From NCBI RefSeq assembly GCF_036785885.1, contig NC_092310.1, positions 310,001-374,000 on the forward strand: a DNA stretch of 64,000 nt. The letters are read 5' to 3'. The notes under the pieces are model-generated. The model worked only from the letters and a program-made list of their open reading frames with translations, searched no databases and was not told where the DNA came from. Origin of the DNA: Coffea arabica. Taxonomy: Eukaryota; Streptophyta; Magnoliopsida; Gentianales; Rubiaceae. The number at the start of each line of letters is the position of its first letter. The stretch's first letter is position 1. A program made the translations under genes and the position numbers. Below, one piece after another: positions 23,901 to 38,900 of this stretch.

Positions 23901-26900
23901 ACTTTACATGCTGACAACACAATCATGCAGACTTCTGCACGTTCAGTTTTGCTGATCCGTCCAAAATAATGGTTTGCTTTTAAATCAAGGCTATTTAAAA
24001 TGTGTAGAATACAACATTGCTTGAACTTCTTTTATTTATGAATTCATCTGGTTACTTGTAAATTGGATGTCATGTGTAAGTCCTTGTCCCCCAAAAAGTG
24101 GTATAAGGAATGAGATTTTACAACTAGATTCTGGAGAAGTTCTCTGTTTAACTGATATGTGTTTTACTGGGAAAGGTCTTCCGTTTTGTTAAAGGGTTGT
24201 TGGGGAATTGTTATAGTAGTGCACACCTTTTTTTATTTTATTATTATTATTTTTTTAAATGTCAGAATTTCATTGAAAAAGTTGGCTGAGTTAGCTTTAA
24301 ACCTTCCACGTGCATTTGCAGAATCAGACAACTTTTTTCTCTTGACATATGAGTACATATGGTTATAAGTAGCATCAACAGGGTGAATACATTTGATTTT
24401 ACTGGACATTATTTGAAGGTATAAGCCATCCAATAGGGGTGTGGGGCAGCTATCAGACACGGTCTTTCTTTTTTGAAGGCCATACTTCATCTTCCACTTA
24501 ACAAATTCCTACACTGTTGAATAGAGCTTCTGTGAGTGATGCAAGTTACGTTAGGTTGACTACCTCGGAAGCACAGTCTTCTTTACCTTGCAAGTGATGA
24601 AGCTAGGGGTCAAGAGCATATATCATGAGACAAATTGGATAAAGGAAGGGTTAAAAAAAATGAAAATATAGGAAATGAGGGGCATGTAAAACCAATAGTC
24701 TTATTATTATGTATGGTTGGTGGTACCAAGCTGATAATCACTTTGAATACCAAGTAAAGGAGTCTGTCATCTTTTCCTCCAGATATGTCATTTTTTATGT
24801 TTTAAGTTTGACTTTTTCATCCAAATTCTGCAGCATTTATGCATTTAATTGGATGATTTCAGTACAAAATATTCTTGTAATGGTTCTCCGTGGAACCATG
24901 TTATCTCTAAACACATCTTTTAGTAAAGAATATATCCTTCTGATGTCCAGAGTCCAAAAAATAGCTTTCCAGTTGTTATAGCTCTTCTAGTTTGTTGACT
25001 TAAGGCCTCCACAGGCTGCTGTGCATTTGAACTGTGATTTTTTATGTAAAATACGTGTCATAAGAGTCTCATGTCTTCTGACTTACATTATAACCACTTT
25101 CAGTTGCCTGTGAAGTTTTTTACAGTGCTCTAAATACTCATTTTAGATCATGGAGCTTATCATCCTTTTTAGAATGGAACTTTTTCTTGATTTCAGGAAA
25201 TGGTAATGCAGGGTTTTCCTTCTTGTTCTTGTCAACAAAATGGCATTCGTTGCTTTATGTTTATGTTTTATCTTTGTAATTTAGCAATGATATGTGCTAA
25301 TCATTAAACTTCGTCCTTGTGAAAAAGGGATTGGCTGACATACTGGAATTGATGCCTATTTTTGCAGGAGCAGTTGCTGCTTTTCTTCTTCTAGCGGTTG
25401 GTTTGCTTTGTGCATATGAACTCTGTGCAGTGTATGTTACTGCCGGTGCTAGAGCATCAGAACGCTATTCACCTTCAGGCTTTTTCTTTGGTGTCTCAGC
25501 AATTGCCCTGGCTATCAATATGCTGTTTATATGTAGAATGGTCTTCAATGGTGTGTTTTGCCACGTGTCTGAATAGTTTGATATATTTCTTCCTAACTCT
25601 TTAATTCCTCTGTCCTGCTACTTATAGATTCTTATACGATTGACTTTGACAGGCAATGGCTTGAATGTGGATGAATATGTGCGGAAGGCATATAAATTTG
25701 CTTACTCAGATTGTATTGAAGTCGGCCCTGTGGCTTGCTTACAGGAACCACCAGATCCCAATGAGTTATATCCTCGGCAATCTAGGAGGCAAGTTCAAAT
25801 ATTTTATGCACTGTAGAGATTCTGTTGATTACATTTCAGTTCATTTAAGTTTATATCTTGGCTTAAAGAATGATGTCCTTCTATATATTCGTTAAATAAT
25901 TCAAATGGATGCATGGTGTTTTGAATTTGCATTGAGGTCTTTAATGCGTTAACTGGTGATTATCAGATTCTTTTTCTATGTTGTGTTATCTTTACCTGTT
26001 AGAAGTCTTAGAGTAACCCATATTTTTGTGTTTTCTTGTCTATGCAGGGCCTTGCATCTTGGGCTTCTATATGTTGGCTCACTTCTTGTGCTTTTTGTAT
26101 ATTCTGTCTTATATGGTCTAACTGCTAAGCAGTCACACTGGCTTGGAGCTATTACGTCAGCTGCTGTGATCATTCTTGGTACATCAGCTTTCTGAATCTT
26201 GCTGTTGCTTCTTCTTCTTTTGACTCTCTCTCTGTATTTGTCTGCTGGTTTCTTTGGCAAGTTGCAGGTAATAAATGTTAAATTGCTCAGCTGTATGTCA
26301 TCTCTTACTATTACTTTTTAACTCCTGTCAGATTGGAACATGGGGGCATGCTTATATGGTTTTCAGCTTCTTAAAAGCCGTGTTGCAGTACTTTTTGTTG
26401 CTGGCACTGCTCGTGTCTTCCTGATATGCTTTGGGGTTCATTACTGGTTTGTATAACATTTGTTGCTTGGCAAATCTCATAGAAAACACAATCCGCTTTG
26501 TGGTTTCAATGTTTTGTACACATTTTTTTACAGGTATCTAGGACACTGTGTGAGCTATGCAGTTGTAGCATCTGTTCTACTTGGTGCTGCTGTTTCACGG
26601 CATTTTTCAGTCACAAATCCATTAGCTGCTAGAAGAGATGCATTGCAGAGTACTGTAATTCGCCTCCGAGAGGGTTTTCGGAAAAAAGAACAAAACAGTT
26701 CATCTAGCTCTTCTGATGGCTGCGGTTCAAGTGTCAAACGAAGCAGTAGTGCCGATGCTGGCCACCTTGGTAACAGTGCAGGCCCTTGCCCTGGTGATAC
26801 TAGTGGTTGGAATAATGTTGAGGGGATCAATAGTGATAAGAGCATAGATAGTGGACGACCCAGTTTAGTGTTACATAGTAGTTCGTGTCGTTCGGTAGTT

Positions 26901-29900
26901 CAAGAACCTGAAGTAGGCTTAATGAATGCTGATAGAAATTATGAATACAATAACTCTTTGGTAGTGTGTTCTAGCAGTGGCCTGGAAAGCCAAGTTTGCG
27001 AGTCTAGTGCATCAACTTCTATCAATCAGCAAGCCCTGGAGTTGAATTTGGATCTCTCTTTCCAGGAGAAGCTTTGTGACCCAAGAATTGCCTCTATGTT
27101 GAAAAAGAGAGTAAGACAAGGGGAACATGAAATTACTAGCTTATTGCAAAATAAAGGACTTGATCCTAATTTTGCTATGATGCTAAAGGAAAATGGGTTG
27201 GACCCAATGATCCTTGCACTGCTTCAGAGGAGTAGTTTGGATGCAGATAGAGACCATCGTGACAATACCGATGTGACAATAATTGAGACAAACAGTGCTG
27301 GCAACGTGCTGCCAAATCAAATTTCATTTTCAGAAGAACTCAGACTCAGAGGATTGGAGAAGTGGCTTCAATTCTGCAGACTAATTCTGCACCACATTGC
27401 AGGTACACCAGAACGAGCATGGGTCCTCTTCAGCTTAGTATTCATCCTTGAGACTGTCATTGTGGCCGTCTTTCGCCCAAAGCCAGTTAGACTCATAAAT
27501 GCCAATCATCAACAGGTTAGATTGCTGCTACTTCCAAGAGCTTGCTTTATTATCAGTGCTATCTTTACCTATATGTTGATGACATGTTTCTGGACATACT
27601 AATCAATTACGAGTTTGGTTGACAACTATAGTTTGAATTTGGCTGTGCGGTGCTGCTTTTGTCTCCTGTTGTCTGTGCAATCATGGCATTTCTTCGGTCA
27701 CTTCAAGCTGAAGAGTTGGTCATGACATCAAAACCACGGAAGGTGCATATGATTTAATTTTGTTGTTTCAAGGGGTTTTCTTACCATTTAGGGCATTGCA
27801 TTGCTGGATAGTATCATATCTAGTGCAGACCTTTTTGTGCCTATTTCCTAGCGAATTAAAATATGCATCTTTGTAACTATGCTTGCCTTTTCAATCTAAT
27901 GATAGTGATAAAAAAAATTGTGCCTGCATCTATATTTCTTCTGCTCGCTTTCTGTTGCATAGCTTTGGCAGCATATACATTTTCATTTGAGCAATCAATA
28001 AGTTTGCTGTTTCTTCCGCACTGAGGTTTTAAATGTTTTCCCAGACTGTTTTAAGGAATAGTATTTTTCCTCTTTTCTCTGCAGTATGGCTTTATTGCTT
28101 GGATGCTGAGTACTTGTGTTGGTTTGCTGCTTTCCTTCTTGAGGTATAAACCCACTATGTTGCAGTATGGTACTGTTTTTTAAATTGAATGAGTATTGCA
28201 TATTTGATATTGCATAATTTTTTATGAATCATGAGTTGCATATTTAATTTTTTCCTCTTCAAACTTGATGAGTTTCTGATTTTCACATGATTAATTTTGG
28301 TCAGACAATTGTGTTTATGAGATTGTCTTCTCTCCGTTTTTCTGTGTCCTGATGTTAAAATGGAGCTGCTCTTTGTGGTTCTAAATTTCATATATATGGC
28401 TAATTGTACTTTAGTCAGAGCACAAAATGTAACAAAGTTGCTCATTACATGTTGCATCAAGACGTTTCCTAATACAGCTTTTGACCCTTACTGAGGTATG
28501 TTTTGGGTCTAAAGATTCTGAGGAGATTTTTAATTATTTTACTGCATTGTACTTAGGAAGCGTCGCTGGGCAGTAACAAAAAATGTAGTATTAGTGTGAT
28601 TCTGCACTGCAGGATTTGAAATGGGTACCAGGTGTTGGACTCTGAGAATCTGTAACATATTCAAATTTGTTTCACTAGCCAGTTAACATGGCAACTCTGA
28701 CTATAAGAGAACACCTGAATTTGCTAAAAGAAAGACAATTTAGAGAAGTGAGAAGTGGCTTGACCTCAAAAATGATACAAAGCAGTTACAATGTTTATTT
28801 ATGACTTGAGCAATGTTATAAACTTTGACTAATTAGCTGAGTAGTCCCCTAGTAAGCCTGACCAACTCATTTGGGTTGGCTGATTCTTATTCTGTAGTTG
28901 TTTGAAAGTAGAGATTCTTGTATATCATTAGGAACCAAAGAATATGAAAAATGTAATATTTTTTGAAAAAGAATTTGAAAGGTTTTTCTCAAGCTTTCTT
29001 CGCATATTTCATGCACAACCGAATATTGAAGCACCAAAAAGTGTAAATTGAGTCGGAATGTAGTTGAGGAAAGCTAAATAAAAAGAAACAAAATTCCAGA
29101 AAGCTTAATTATAATAAAAGTGGGAAACTCTTGTCAACTGCTTTGCTTGTCTTAATCATGCCTGGGTGATCTTCTCCTTTCCATAATTTAGTAATGGATT
29201 AGACCACCTAATATAATCATCTATTTATATCTACTTGTATATCGAGTAAACTGCAGAATAAAAGTTGAGTGACAGGTCTCTGGCCTATAATTGACTCAAC
29301 CAATCTCTTGAGATAATGATTGGGATGGCAGTATAGTAGAAAATATTTCACAAACATCTCCTCCCCCCCCCCTCTTCTTTGTATCAGCCTTAGGACCCAA
29401 GGGCATAATGAAGTCAAAGCATCATTTTTTATGGGGAATGTATCTTTGAAATGATTTATGGACTTTATACAAGATGTTACTGAACTGCTGTTCATGATTC
29501 TAGCACATATCTCTGATTTGCTCAAGGTAGAGTTGTAAAATAGGTAAAAAGTTATAATCTCAGTAGATTGTTGTAAATTTTGGGTTAATGAAAGCAAACT
29601 TAAAAGGATCTATTTTTGTTTCATCTCGCGTTGCTAAAAGTTAATATTTGATTTGCATTTGTTAAAATTTATCTTTCATGCCTATTGAATGTCTTTGACT
29701 AGAAAGATTTCTTTTGTCGTACTTATAGAATGTTAATCTATTTGTACTTGGATCAAATCTGAATTTAGAATTATCTAAATTGTTCAAATGGAACTCTGGC
29801 TTCTTTCTTTTGTTCCTTTTCCTTTGTGGTGATGCAGTTGTAATTCCAATCATGAATGTTATTTGAACATTTCATTAACGTCTGTTCTTCAGCAAGTCGT

Positions 29901-32900
29901 CGGTTCTTCTTGGATTGTCTTTGACGGTACCTCTCATGGTGGCATGCCTGTCTATTGCCTTTCCTATATGGGTTCGCAATGGTTACCAGTTTTGGGTCTC
30001 CAGAGTTGATAATGCTGGTCATACTGGCACTCATCAGATTTTGGGAATGAAAGAGGTCTAGCCTTTTGCCTATTTGAATTTCTGTTTATGTTTTCCAGCA
30101 ATTTGTTGTCAAATAAGAAGAAGAAGAATTTGCTTAATCATTACAGAAGCGTAAGTAATGGTTGTTTCCTGCCTATTGTGTAGCATCTTGATGTGAGACT
30201 TGACTTTACTCTTATGTTCTACTTTTTTGAATGATAATACACATACATGCAATGATGGAAGTTGGTATCATTTGTTGAAAATGGCTTTATTGGAGTTTGT
30301 CTGCTCTATTTTCTATTTCATTTTGATTCATCTAGGTTGTTGTGGTAGGAAACCCGTGTACTGTGTTGTCCAAAGTAGTTGCCGTCCTGTGCAAGAACGA
30401 AAGCTTACCACTATTTTCTGGTCTTACAAAAGAGTGGTAGTACTGAAACTCCACAAATTGGTACTGTTATCCATGCTTCCTGTAGTTACCTTTAGTGCCA
30501 TGGAAATCCAATAGGAGTGAGAGCTCATTTCAAATGAAGAGATGATTATTTGTTGATAGATGGTTCAAACTGCATGCTTCATGGCTTCTTACTGATATTT
30601 GTCCTTGTTAGGGTGCCCTAGCTATTTTGAAATTGCAAGTTTACACATTGAAAGTGGGACGTGCTATTAGCTTTTATGGTGCTATAGACATTAACTTTAA
30701 TCCTAATCCTAAAAATTTGTTGTATAGTGATACAATCATTGATTTTTTCTGTTGAGGCTGGAAAAATGTATTACAGCAATCCTCAAGTCATTTGACTTGG
30801 ACTACTATATTTCAACAGGAACAATGTCCTAGAGTTGTAATTTTACTTTTTTGTTGTTCTTCTGGCTTTGTAGGTCTAAATTTAGAGTAACAACTTAATT
30901 ATGCTTTTGCAGGGCGTTGTTCTTTTGATCTGCATTGCCTTGTTTGCTGGGTCTGTACTAGCTCTGGGTGCTATAGTATCTGCAAAGCCATTGGATGTTT
31001 TAGGCTACACTGGGTGGACTGGTGGAGAGAACAGCGGCACAACACCTTATACTTCATCTGTATACCTTGGCTGGGCAATGGCTTCGGCGATTGCTTTGCT
31101 GATTACTGGTACATTGCCAATTGTTTCATGGTTTGCAACTTACCAGTTCTCGCTCTCATCTGCTATATGCATTGGTACATTTGCTGGTAATGTCTTCATT
31201 GTCCTCTATGACTCTTTGTTCTCAATATGTTTTTTTCTCCCACTCTATATTGCTATCTATTTCTTGTTAACATGTTTGTTTCTGTTCTTATGTTTATAGC
31301 TGTGCTTGTGGCTTTTTGTGGTGCATCCTACTTGGAGGTTGTAAGTTCCAGCGATGACCATGTTCCAACAAAGGCTGATTTCCTTGCTGCCCTGCTTCCA
31401 TTAATTTGTATTCCTGCACTGTTGTCACTTTGTTCTGGTTTACTCAAGTGGTATGTAATTCTTTAACTCTGAGCAACAGACCTTACTAAGCTTGATTTGT
31501 TATAGCATTCCCTGATATTGGCATCTACACGAGTAAGTGAAAGTTAAGATTTGAATAAACTGGTATCTGCTACAAACCTCATTTGCAGGAAAGATGATAA
31601 TTGGAAACTCTCACGAGGTGCTTATGCATTTATCTTCATTGGTCTTCTTCTATTGCTTGGTGCAATTTCAGCCATTATTGTAACAGTTAAACCATGGACG
31701 GTAAGTGAGCATAACATGGTATTGTTTCTTGCAGGTTTTCACCTTCTTGCATGTTCATAACATCCTTTTTTTTTTTGGTTACTTTCGGGTATTGCTACAG
31801 ATAGGGGCGGCATTTCTTCTAGTTCTCCTTCTCCTTGTGTTGGCTATTGGTGTTATACACTATTGGGCTACAAATAATTTTTATTTGACAAGGGCGCAGA
31901 TGTTATTTGTATGTTTCCTTGCATTCCTTTTGGCCCTGGCAGCATTTATAGTTGGATGGTTTCAAGGTAAAGACTCATTTCCATTTATCCCTGAGGAAGA
32001 TCAGGCTTTATTACTACTGTTTAATCTTTTATCCTGACTTTGGGCTCTTCCTTTTTATCTTTGTTTCATTATTTCAGAGAAAGCTTTTGTAGGTGCCTCT
32101 GTTGGTTACTTCTCATTTCTTTTCCTTCTGGCTGGAAGGGCGTTGACCGTGAGTAAATTCTCATTATGGAATTCCAGCTTGACGCATGCTATTCAATTTC
32201 ATTTTCTCTTGCAAATCAGGGCTTTATCTATGCTGAAATGCATTTACTCTTCACTTCTAGATATTTTTCCGAATTAATTATTCTGGTACTAATTTCTTTT
32301 TCCTTTTGTTTAAAGGTGCTGCTTTCACCTCCTATAGTCGTTTACTCGCCAAGGGTATTACCTGTGTATATTTATGATGCGCATGCAGATTCTGGGAAAA
32401 ATGTCAGGTATGATAAAGTATCTTCATTTTTGACATCAATTGGCCACTAATAATTTGATTTCCTTCATATTTCTCCCAAAAATTGGCCTGTTTTGTATTT
32501 TACATGTGGCGGTGTTGTGGCTAAATTCACAGTGCTGCATTTCTTCTGCTTTATGGAATTGCACTGGCTATTGAGGGCTGGGGCGTTGTTGCTAGTTTGA
32601 AAATCTATCCTCCCTTTGCTGGTGCTGCGGTTTCGGCTATTACACTTGTTGTGGCTTTTGGATTTGCTGTCTCTCGACCATGTTTAACTCTTGAGGTTTG
32701 CGCATTAAATCACAAATCTGATATGCATCCAACTAATTTTATCTTTGTATTGGATTTCTTTCAATGTGCTCTTCCCTATTCATTGTCTGACACAACCTTT
32801 ATAATCAGATGGTGGAAGATGCTGTTCACTTCCTCAGCAAGGAAACTGTAGTGCAGGCAATTGCTCGATCTGCTACTAAGGTGCTTTGCTTCTCTTCAGG

Positions 32901-35900
32901 CCCATTTTGTTGCAAATCCATACAGAATCCTGGGAATGTGTAACTCTAGTGGTCAAATGCTACTCACCATTATCTCCTTGGTCTTCCTTCTGATTCTGCG
33001 CTCTACAGTTTTCATACCCTTTTTGGATTAAGGAGCTGCAGTATTTCACTTGGTTATACTTTCTGAACATTCTAAAATGCAGTTATTCTGTTTTGTCACA
33101 AATTGCATAATGTGGGGACTGATCTTAAAGAAGGGTGGTTGGATTAGATTTTATAGGATATGGAAAATCACCTACTTCGGCAAACTTATGATAAACATGC
33201 ACTGAAGTTTTCATCAATTATTTTGCTACCCAAACTACTCCGTGTCTGCTAAGCCTTGTCTTTTTAGACAGGAAAACACACAGACACACACAGTGTGTCC
33301 ACATTAATGGGTTTGGAAATGTGGATCTTTAATGCAATTCAGGCTATATCATCAGTATTTGTTTACAGTTATTGATGCTAAAGCATGGATAATAAATCTT
33401 GATACTTTTTGTTGCATTTTAAGATTCTATCTAATTATCCTCCTCTAGATTGGTAAGAGATGTGACACTTGCAAGATATTGATCTGGATTGTGTTTGTTG
33501 GGATTGCTTGAATGGTAATCATGAGTGCTAGTTGTCTGGTGTGCTTCTATTGTTGAGCTAGTACAGTGTGTGTGTCATAGTTGGTAAGGGATCAGACCAT
33601 GTGATTACTAACAGTGTTAAGACTAGGAGTACCTTCATTCTAATTTATGGTGGCCAAAAGGCAGGAGAGGCTGTATGATCTTAAATATCGTTTGGACATT
33701 GATATGCACAAGAGATTGTTAAATAGGCTTATCTTCACTTGAGTGGATTACAACTTGTACTCTCTGGCAAAAGTTTTAGGGTCATCCCTTTAGGCAGTCA
33801 ACCCCTTGGGTTTATCCTGCATGTGGAAGAAGTAGAAAAAGTTTTAGGGTCATCCCTTTAGGCAGTCAATGTAACATTGTTTAAATTTTTGGAATAAATT
33901 TTCCTTGTGTTATCTAGAGCACAGAGTGTATTTTGGATAATAATTATGGAGTCATTTTTCTTAATTGCAGTGATATTCTTATTTGGCAGGAGTATGGATC
34001 ATTACTTTTCCTATGCAGTCATGTTTTTTCTGGTTAAAATAATTTTGTAATTTTTAATTGTGCAAGACTTTTGCTAGAAATTTGCTGTTTCAAAGTTGAA
34101 GTTGTTTAACTCATGGCAAGACTTTTGTAATTTCTAATTGTGCAAAACTTTTGCACGACTTTTTCTCATGGCATTTTAACCATATGAAGTTTGAGTTGTT
34201 TTTTGTGGCGTAATAGGCAAAAAGTGTTTGTTGTATAGCTTGTTCTTGCACTAGTCGTGATCTGAGATACTTGCATTCTTTATGCAGACCAGAAATGCGT
34301 TATCTGGAACTTACTCTGCTCCACAGAGGTCTGCCAGTTCAGCTGCCCTTTTGGTAGGAGATCCTACTGCAACACGGGATAGGGCTGGCAATTTTGTGCT
34401 TCCTAGAGCCGATGTCATGAAATTGAGAGACCGTTTGAGAAATGAAGAGCTGATTGCAGGATCATTCTTCCGTAGGCTAAGAAACAGGAGGATACTGAGG
34501 CATGATTCAGCCAGTGATATAGGACACAGAAGAGAAATGTGTGCGCATGCCCGAATTCTAGCTTTGGAAGAGGCAATTGATACTGAGTGGGTCTATATGT
34601 GGGACAAGTTTGGTGGTTATTTGCTTCTTTTGCTTGGTTTGACTGCCAAGGCTGAGCGAGTGCAGGTGATTTTTATAAGTGGCTAGAATGCTTAATTTTC
34701 AAGGTTATATGCTTATTTTTGCTTTTCTAAATCCTGTCTTTTCCCTTGTCTTTCAGGATGAAGTTCGCCTAAGACTTTTCCTTGACAGCATAGGTTTTTC
34801 AGATTTAACTGCAAAGAAGATTAAGAAATGGCTTCCAGAAGACCGTAGACAATTTGAAATCATACAGGAGAGGTAAATCCTTCCTTTTTCAGCAGGTTAA
34901 ATTCTTCTAATCTTTCCAGCAGAGTTATATCCAGTATTATCTCTTCAAGGCCTGATTTATACATAAAGCCATAATAATCCTAGTAATTTTCTAAATATAC
35001 CTTGTTTTGACATGTGCAGTTATATAAGAGAGAAGGAGATGGAAGAGGAAATGTTAATGCAGAGACGTGAAGAGGAAGGGAGGGGTAAAGAAAGGAGGAA
35101 AGCTCTTCTGGAAAAGGAAGAACGGAAATGGAAGGAGATAGAGGCTACTCTTTTGTCATCAATTCCTAACGCTGGGAATAGGGAGGCAGCTGCCATGGCA
35201 GTTGCTGTGCGTGCTGTAGGAGGTGATTCTGTCCTTGATGATTCTTTTGCACGTGAAAGAGTCTCAAGCATTGCACGTCGCATACGGGCAGCTCAATTAT
35301 CCCGTCGGGCACTTCAGGTTGTCATTTTTTTCTACATGTACTAGTATCTTGTTGTTTAGACAATATCAGTTATATCTTTGGTGTCTACAATAATCCTCAT
35401 CCTTTTTGTCGTTGATAAGTTGAAGAGGATTTTGTTCCTTTGTTTTATCTGTGTGCTTGTTATATGTATTGAATGCTTTGGTAAAGCGGCCTGGTCTTTG
35501 ATTATTTTGCTGATACTACTGAATAGAAATTACTGATTGCATATGGTTTTTAATTTTTTTTCTGTATATTGTGGTATAACAGACGAAAATTACTGGTGCT
35601 GTTTGCGTTCTTGATGATGAACCCACAACAAGTGGCAGACACTGCGGCCAGATTGATCTTACCCTTTGTCAGAGTCAAAAAGTTAGCTTTTCTGTTACTG
35701 TGATGATACAGCCTGAGTCTGGGCCAATATGTCTCTTGGGAACTGAATTTCAGAAGAAACTGTGCTGGGAAATTCTTGTGGCTGGTTCAGAACAAGGCAT
35801 TGAAGCTGGTCAAGTTGGGCTTAGATTGATTACTAAAGGTGATAGACAAAGTACTGTGGCAAAGGAGTGGAATATAGGTGCTGCAAGTATTGCAGATGGA

Positions 35901-38900
35901 AGGTATGTATCTCTGCAAATGGCTCTGTTTCCATTGTTTTTTTTTTATTCTTTTGGGCGCCCTTTTCTTGGGGTGGTTTTTTTGGGGGGGAGGGAAGGAG
36001 GGGCTTTGAATTGACTTTTGAAACTGAAGTTTACATCATTACAAATGCTTTTCTGCTTTGCCTGGACTTTCCTTCTTACTATGAAACATTGTGTTGCAGG
36101 TGGCACATTGTAACAATCACCATTGACGCTGATTTAGGTGAAGTGAATTGCTTTTTAGATGGTAATTTTGATGGCTACCAGGCAGGACTACCGCTCTCTG
36201 TGGGAAATGGTACATGGGAGGATGGAACAGAAGTTTGGGTGGGCATTAGACCACCCATAGACATGGATGCTTTTGGGAGGTCAGATAGTGAAGGAGCTGA
36301 ATCCAAAATGCACATAATGGATGTTTTCCTCTGGGGAAGGTGTTTGACTGAAGATGAGATTGCTGCGCTTGCTACTGCTATGGGTTCCGCTGACTACAAC
36401 ACAATTGATCTTCCTGATGATAATTGGCAATGGGCTGATTCTCCTTCCAGGGTCTGATATTTTGTTATATTGCTTCATACTTGTCTATTCAAATTTTCTA
36501 TTCCTAATATTTTCTAATGTAACACCATTCTCTGTGTTTTATCTTTGTTAATTTGTTAATTAATGATTTTAACCACTCTGCTGAGTTCTCTCTTGATGTT
36601 CTTGTCTCAGGTTGATGAATGGGAGAGTGATCCTGCAGATGTGGATCTTTATGATAGGGATGACGTAGATTGGGATGGGCAATACTCAAGTGGGAGGAAG
36701 AGGAGGTCAGACCGTGATGGGGTTGTAGTGGATGTGGATTCCTTTACTAGGAGATTGAGGAAACATAGGACGGAGACCCATGAGGAAATCAATCAGCGGA
36801 TGCTTTCAGTTGAGTTAGCTGTCAAAGAAGCTCTCTTGGCAAGGGGAGAGTCACAATTTACAGATCAAGAGTTTCCTCCTAATGATCGTTCCTTGTTTGT
36901 CGATCCTGATAATCCCCTTTTGAAGTTGCAGGCAACTTCTCTCTCTCTCTCTCTCATGCGCAGCTTCTTCTTTCTCTCTCTCTCTCTTTTAAATTACCAA
37001 ACTTTGTTCTTTAGGTTGTGTCTGAGTGGATGAGGCCCACTGATATTGTGAGGGAGAAGCAGCTGGACTCTCGACCATGCCTATTCTCAGGTGCTGCGAA
37101 TCCCTCAGATGTTTGTCAGGTATGAAGGAAATTTGTGAGTGCAAGTAATCCTTCTATATCCCTCCCCTTTCAAGGAAAACACACAAACATGTGCATCTTG
37201 TTTATTGAACGTGTTTAGCTCTTAGTCTCCATGCCGTATGACTAAGTTTGTTTGGACAGGGCCGACTGGGTGATTGTTGGTTTTTGAGTGCTGTTGCTGT
37301 GTTAGCCGAGGTTTCGCAGGTGTCAAAAGTTATAATTACACCAGAGTACAATGATGAAGGAATCTATACAGTTCGCTTCTGTATTCAGGTAATGTCACTT
37401 TTTGTTGTTGATCTAGTTTGGCCTTTTTGCTACCTTTTGTGATAAAACCTTGGTGATTATTTCATGGGACATAAAACTTATAGCAAGTATCTTTATCATG
37501 CACAGAATGGTGATACTCCAATCGTCCACCTGACCACTTGTTACATGTCTGTCACTTTTCAATTCCCGACCTTTATTAACCATGAATGTTTCTTTTTTCT
37601 TGTTTCTTTAATTTCAGGGGGAATGGGTTCCTGTTGTGGTGGATGACTGGATTCCATGTGAATCACCAGGTAAACCTGCATTTGCCACCAGCAGGAAGCT
37701 GAATGAGTTATGGGTATCTATATTGGAAAAGGCATATGCAAAGCTTCATGGTTCATATGAAGCATTAGAAGGAGGGCTTGTTCAGGATGCTCTTGTGGAC
37801 CTCACTGGAGGTGCTGGCGAAGAGATTGACATGAGAAGTGCTGAAGCTCAGATTGATCTTGCAAGTGGAAGGCTATGGTCACAATTGTTACGCTTCAAAC
37901 AAGAGGGCTTCTTATTAGGTGCTGGTAGCCCTTCAGGGTCAGATGTGCATGTGTCTTCAAGTGGAATTGTTCAAGGGCATGCTTACTCAATATTGCAGGT
38001 ATTAGTCAACTACCTTGTAGATGAAGATTCTTTTGGTACCAGTCAAAGCCAATTGTAATGTAGTTCGTTCTATTTAACTTATTCCTCAGGTACGAGAAGT
38101 AGATGGCCACAAGCTTGTTCAGATCCGGAATCCATGGGCAAGTGAGGTTGAATGGAATGGCCCTTGGTCTGATTCATCATCAGAGTGGACTGATAGGATG
38201 AAGCACAAACTCAAGCACGTCCCACAGGTGAGCCCTTACTCTATTTAACATTATCAGTTTGTCACGAGATTTTTGGTTGGTTTGCACATATGTTGCTGCA
38301 TACATACGAAAGCCTTAGATTTTTTTCGATGAAAATTGGTCATGTCATTTTCCTTCAAACAGGCAAAAGATGGTATATTCTGGATGTCTTGGCAAGACTT
38401 TCAGATACACTTTAGATCAATATATGTTTGTCGTGTCTACCCGCCAGAGATGCGTTATTCTGTCCATGGCCAGTGGCGAGGTTATAGTGCTGGTGGCTGC
38501 CAGGATTATGATACGTGGCATCAAAACCCACAATTCCGATTAAGGGCCACTGGGCCTGATGCATCATTTCCCATACATGTATTCATCACCTTAACTCAGG
38601 TGCAGTTTATATTTTCCTTTTTGATTTTTGGAGGTCATGATAAGTTGTCTTTTGTTGGCTGAAGGCAAACTGACCTTCTGCATGGCTATCTTTAGGGTGT
38701 GAGCTTCTCAAGAACAACAGCTGGCTTCAGGAATTATCAGTCTAGCCATGATTCGATGATGTTCTATATTGGGATGAGGATACTGAAGACTCGTGGTCGT
38801 CGTGCTGCTTATAATATTTACTTGCATGAATCAGTCGGTGGTACAGATTATGTAAATTCCCGGGAAATTTCTTGTGAAATGGTTCTTGATCCTGATCCAA

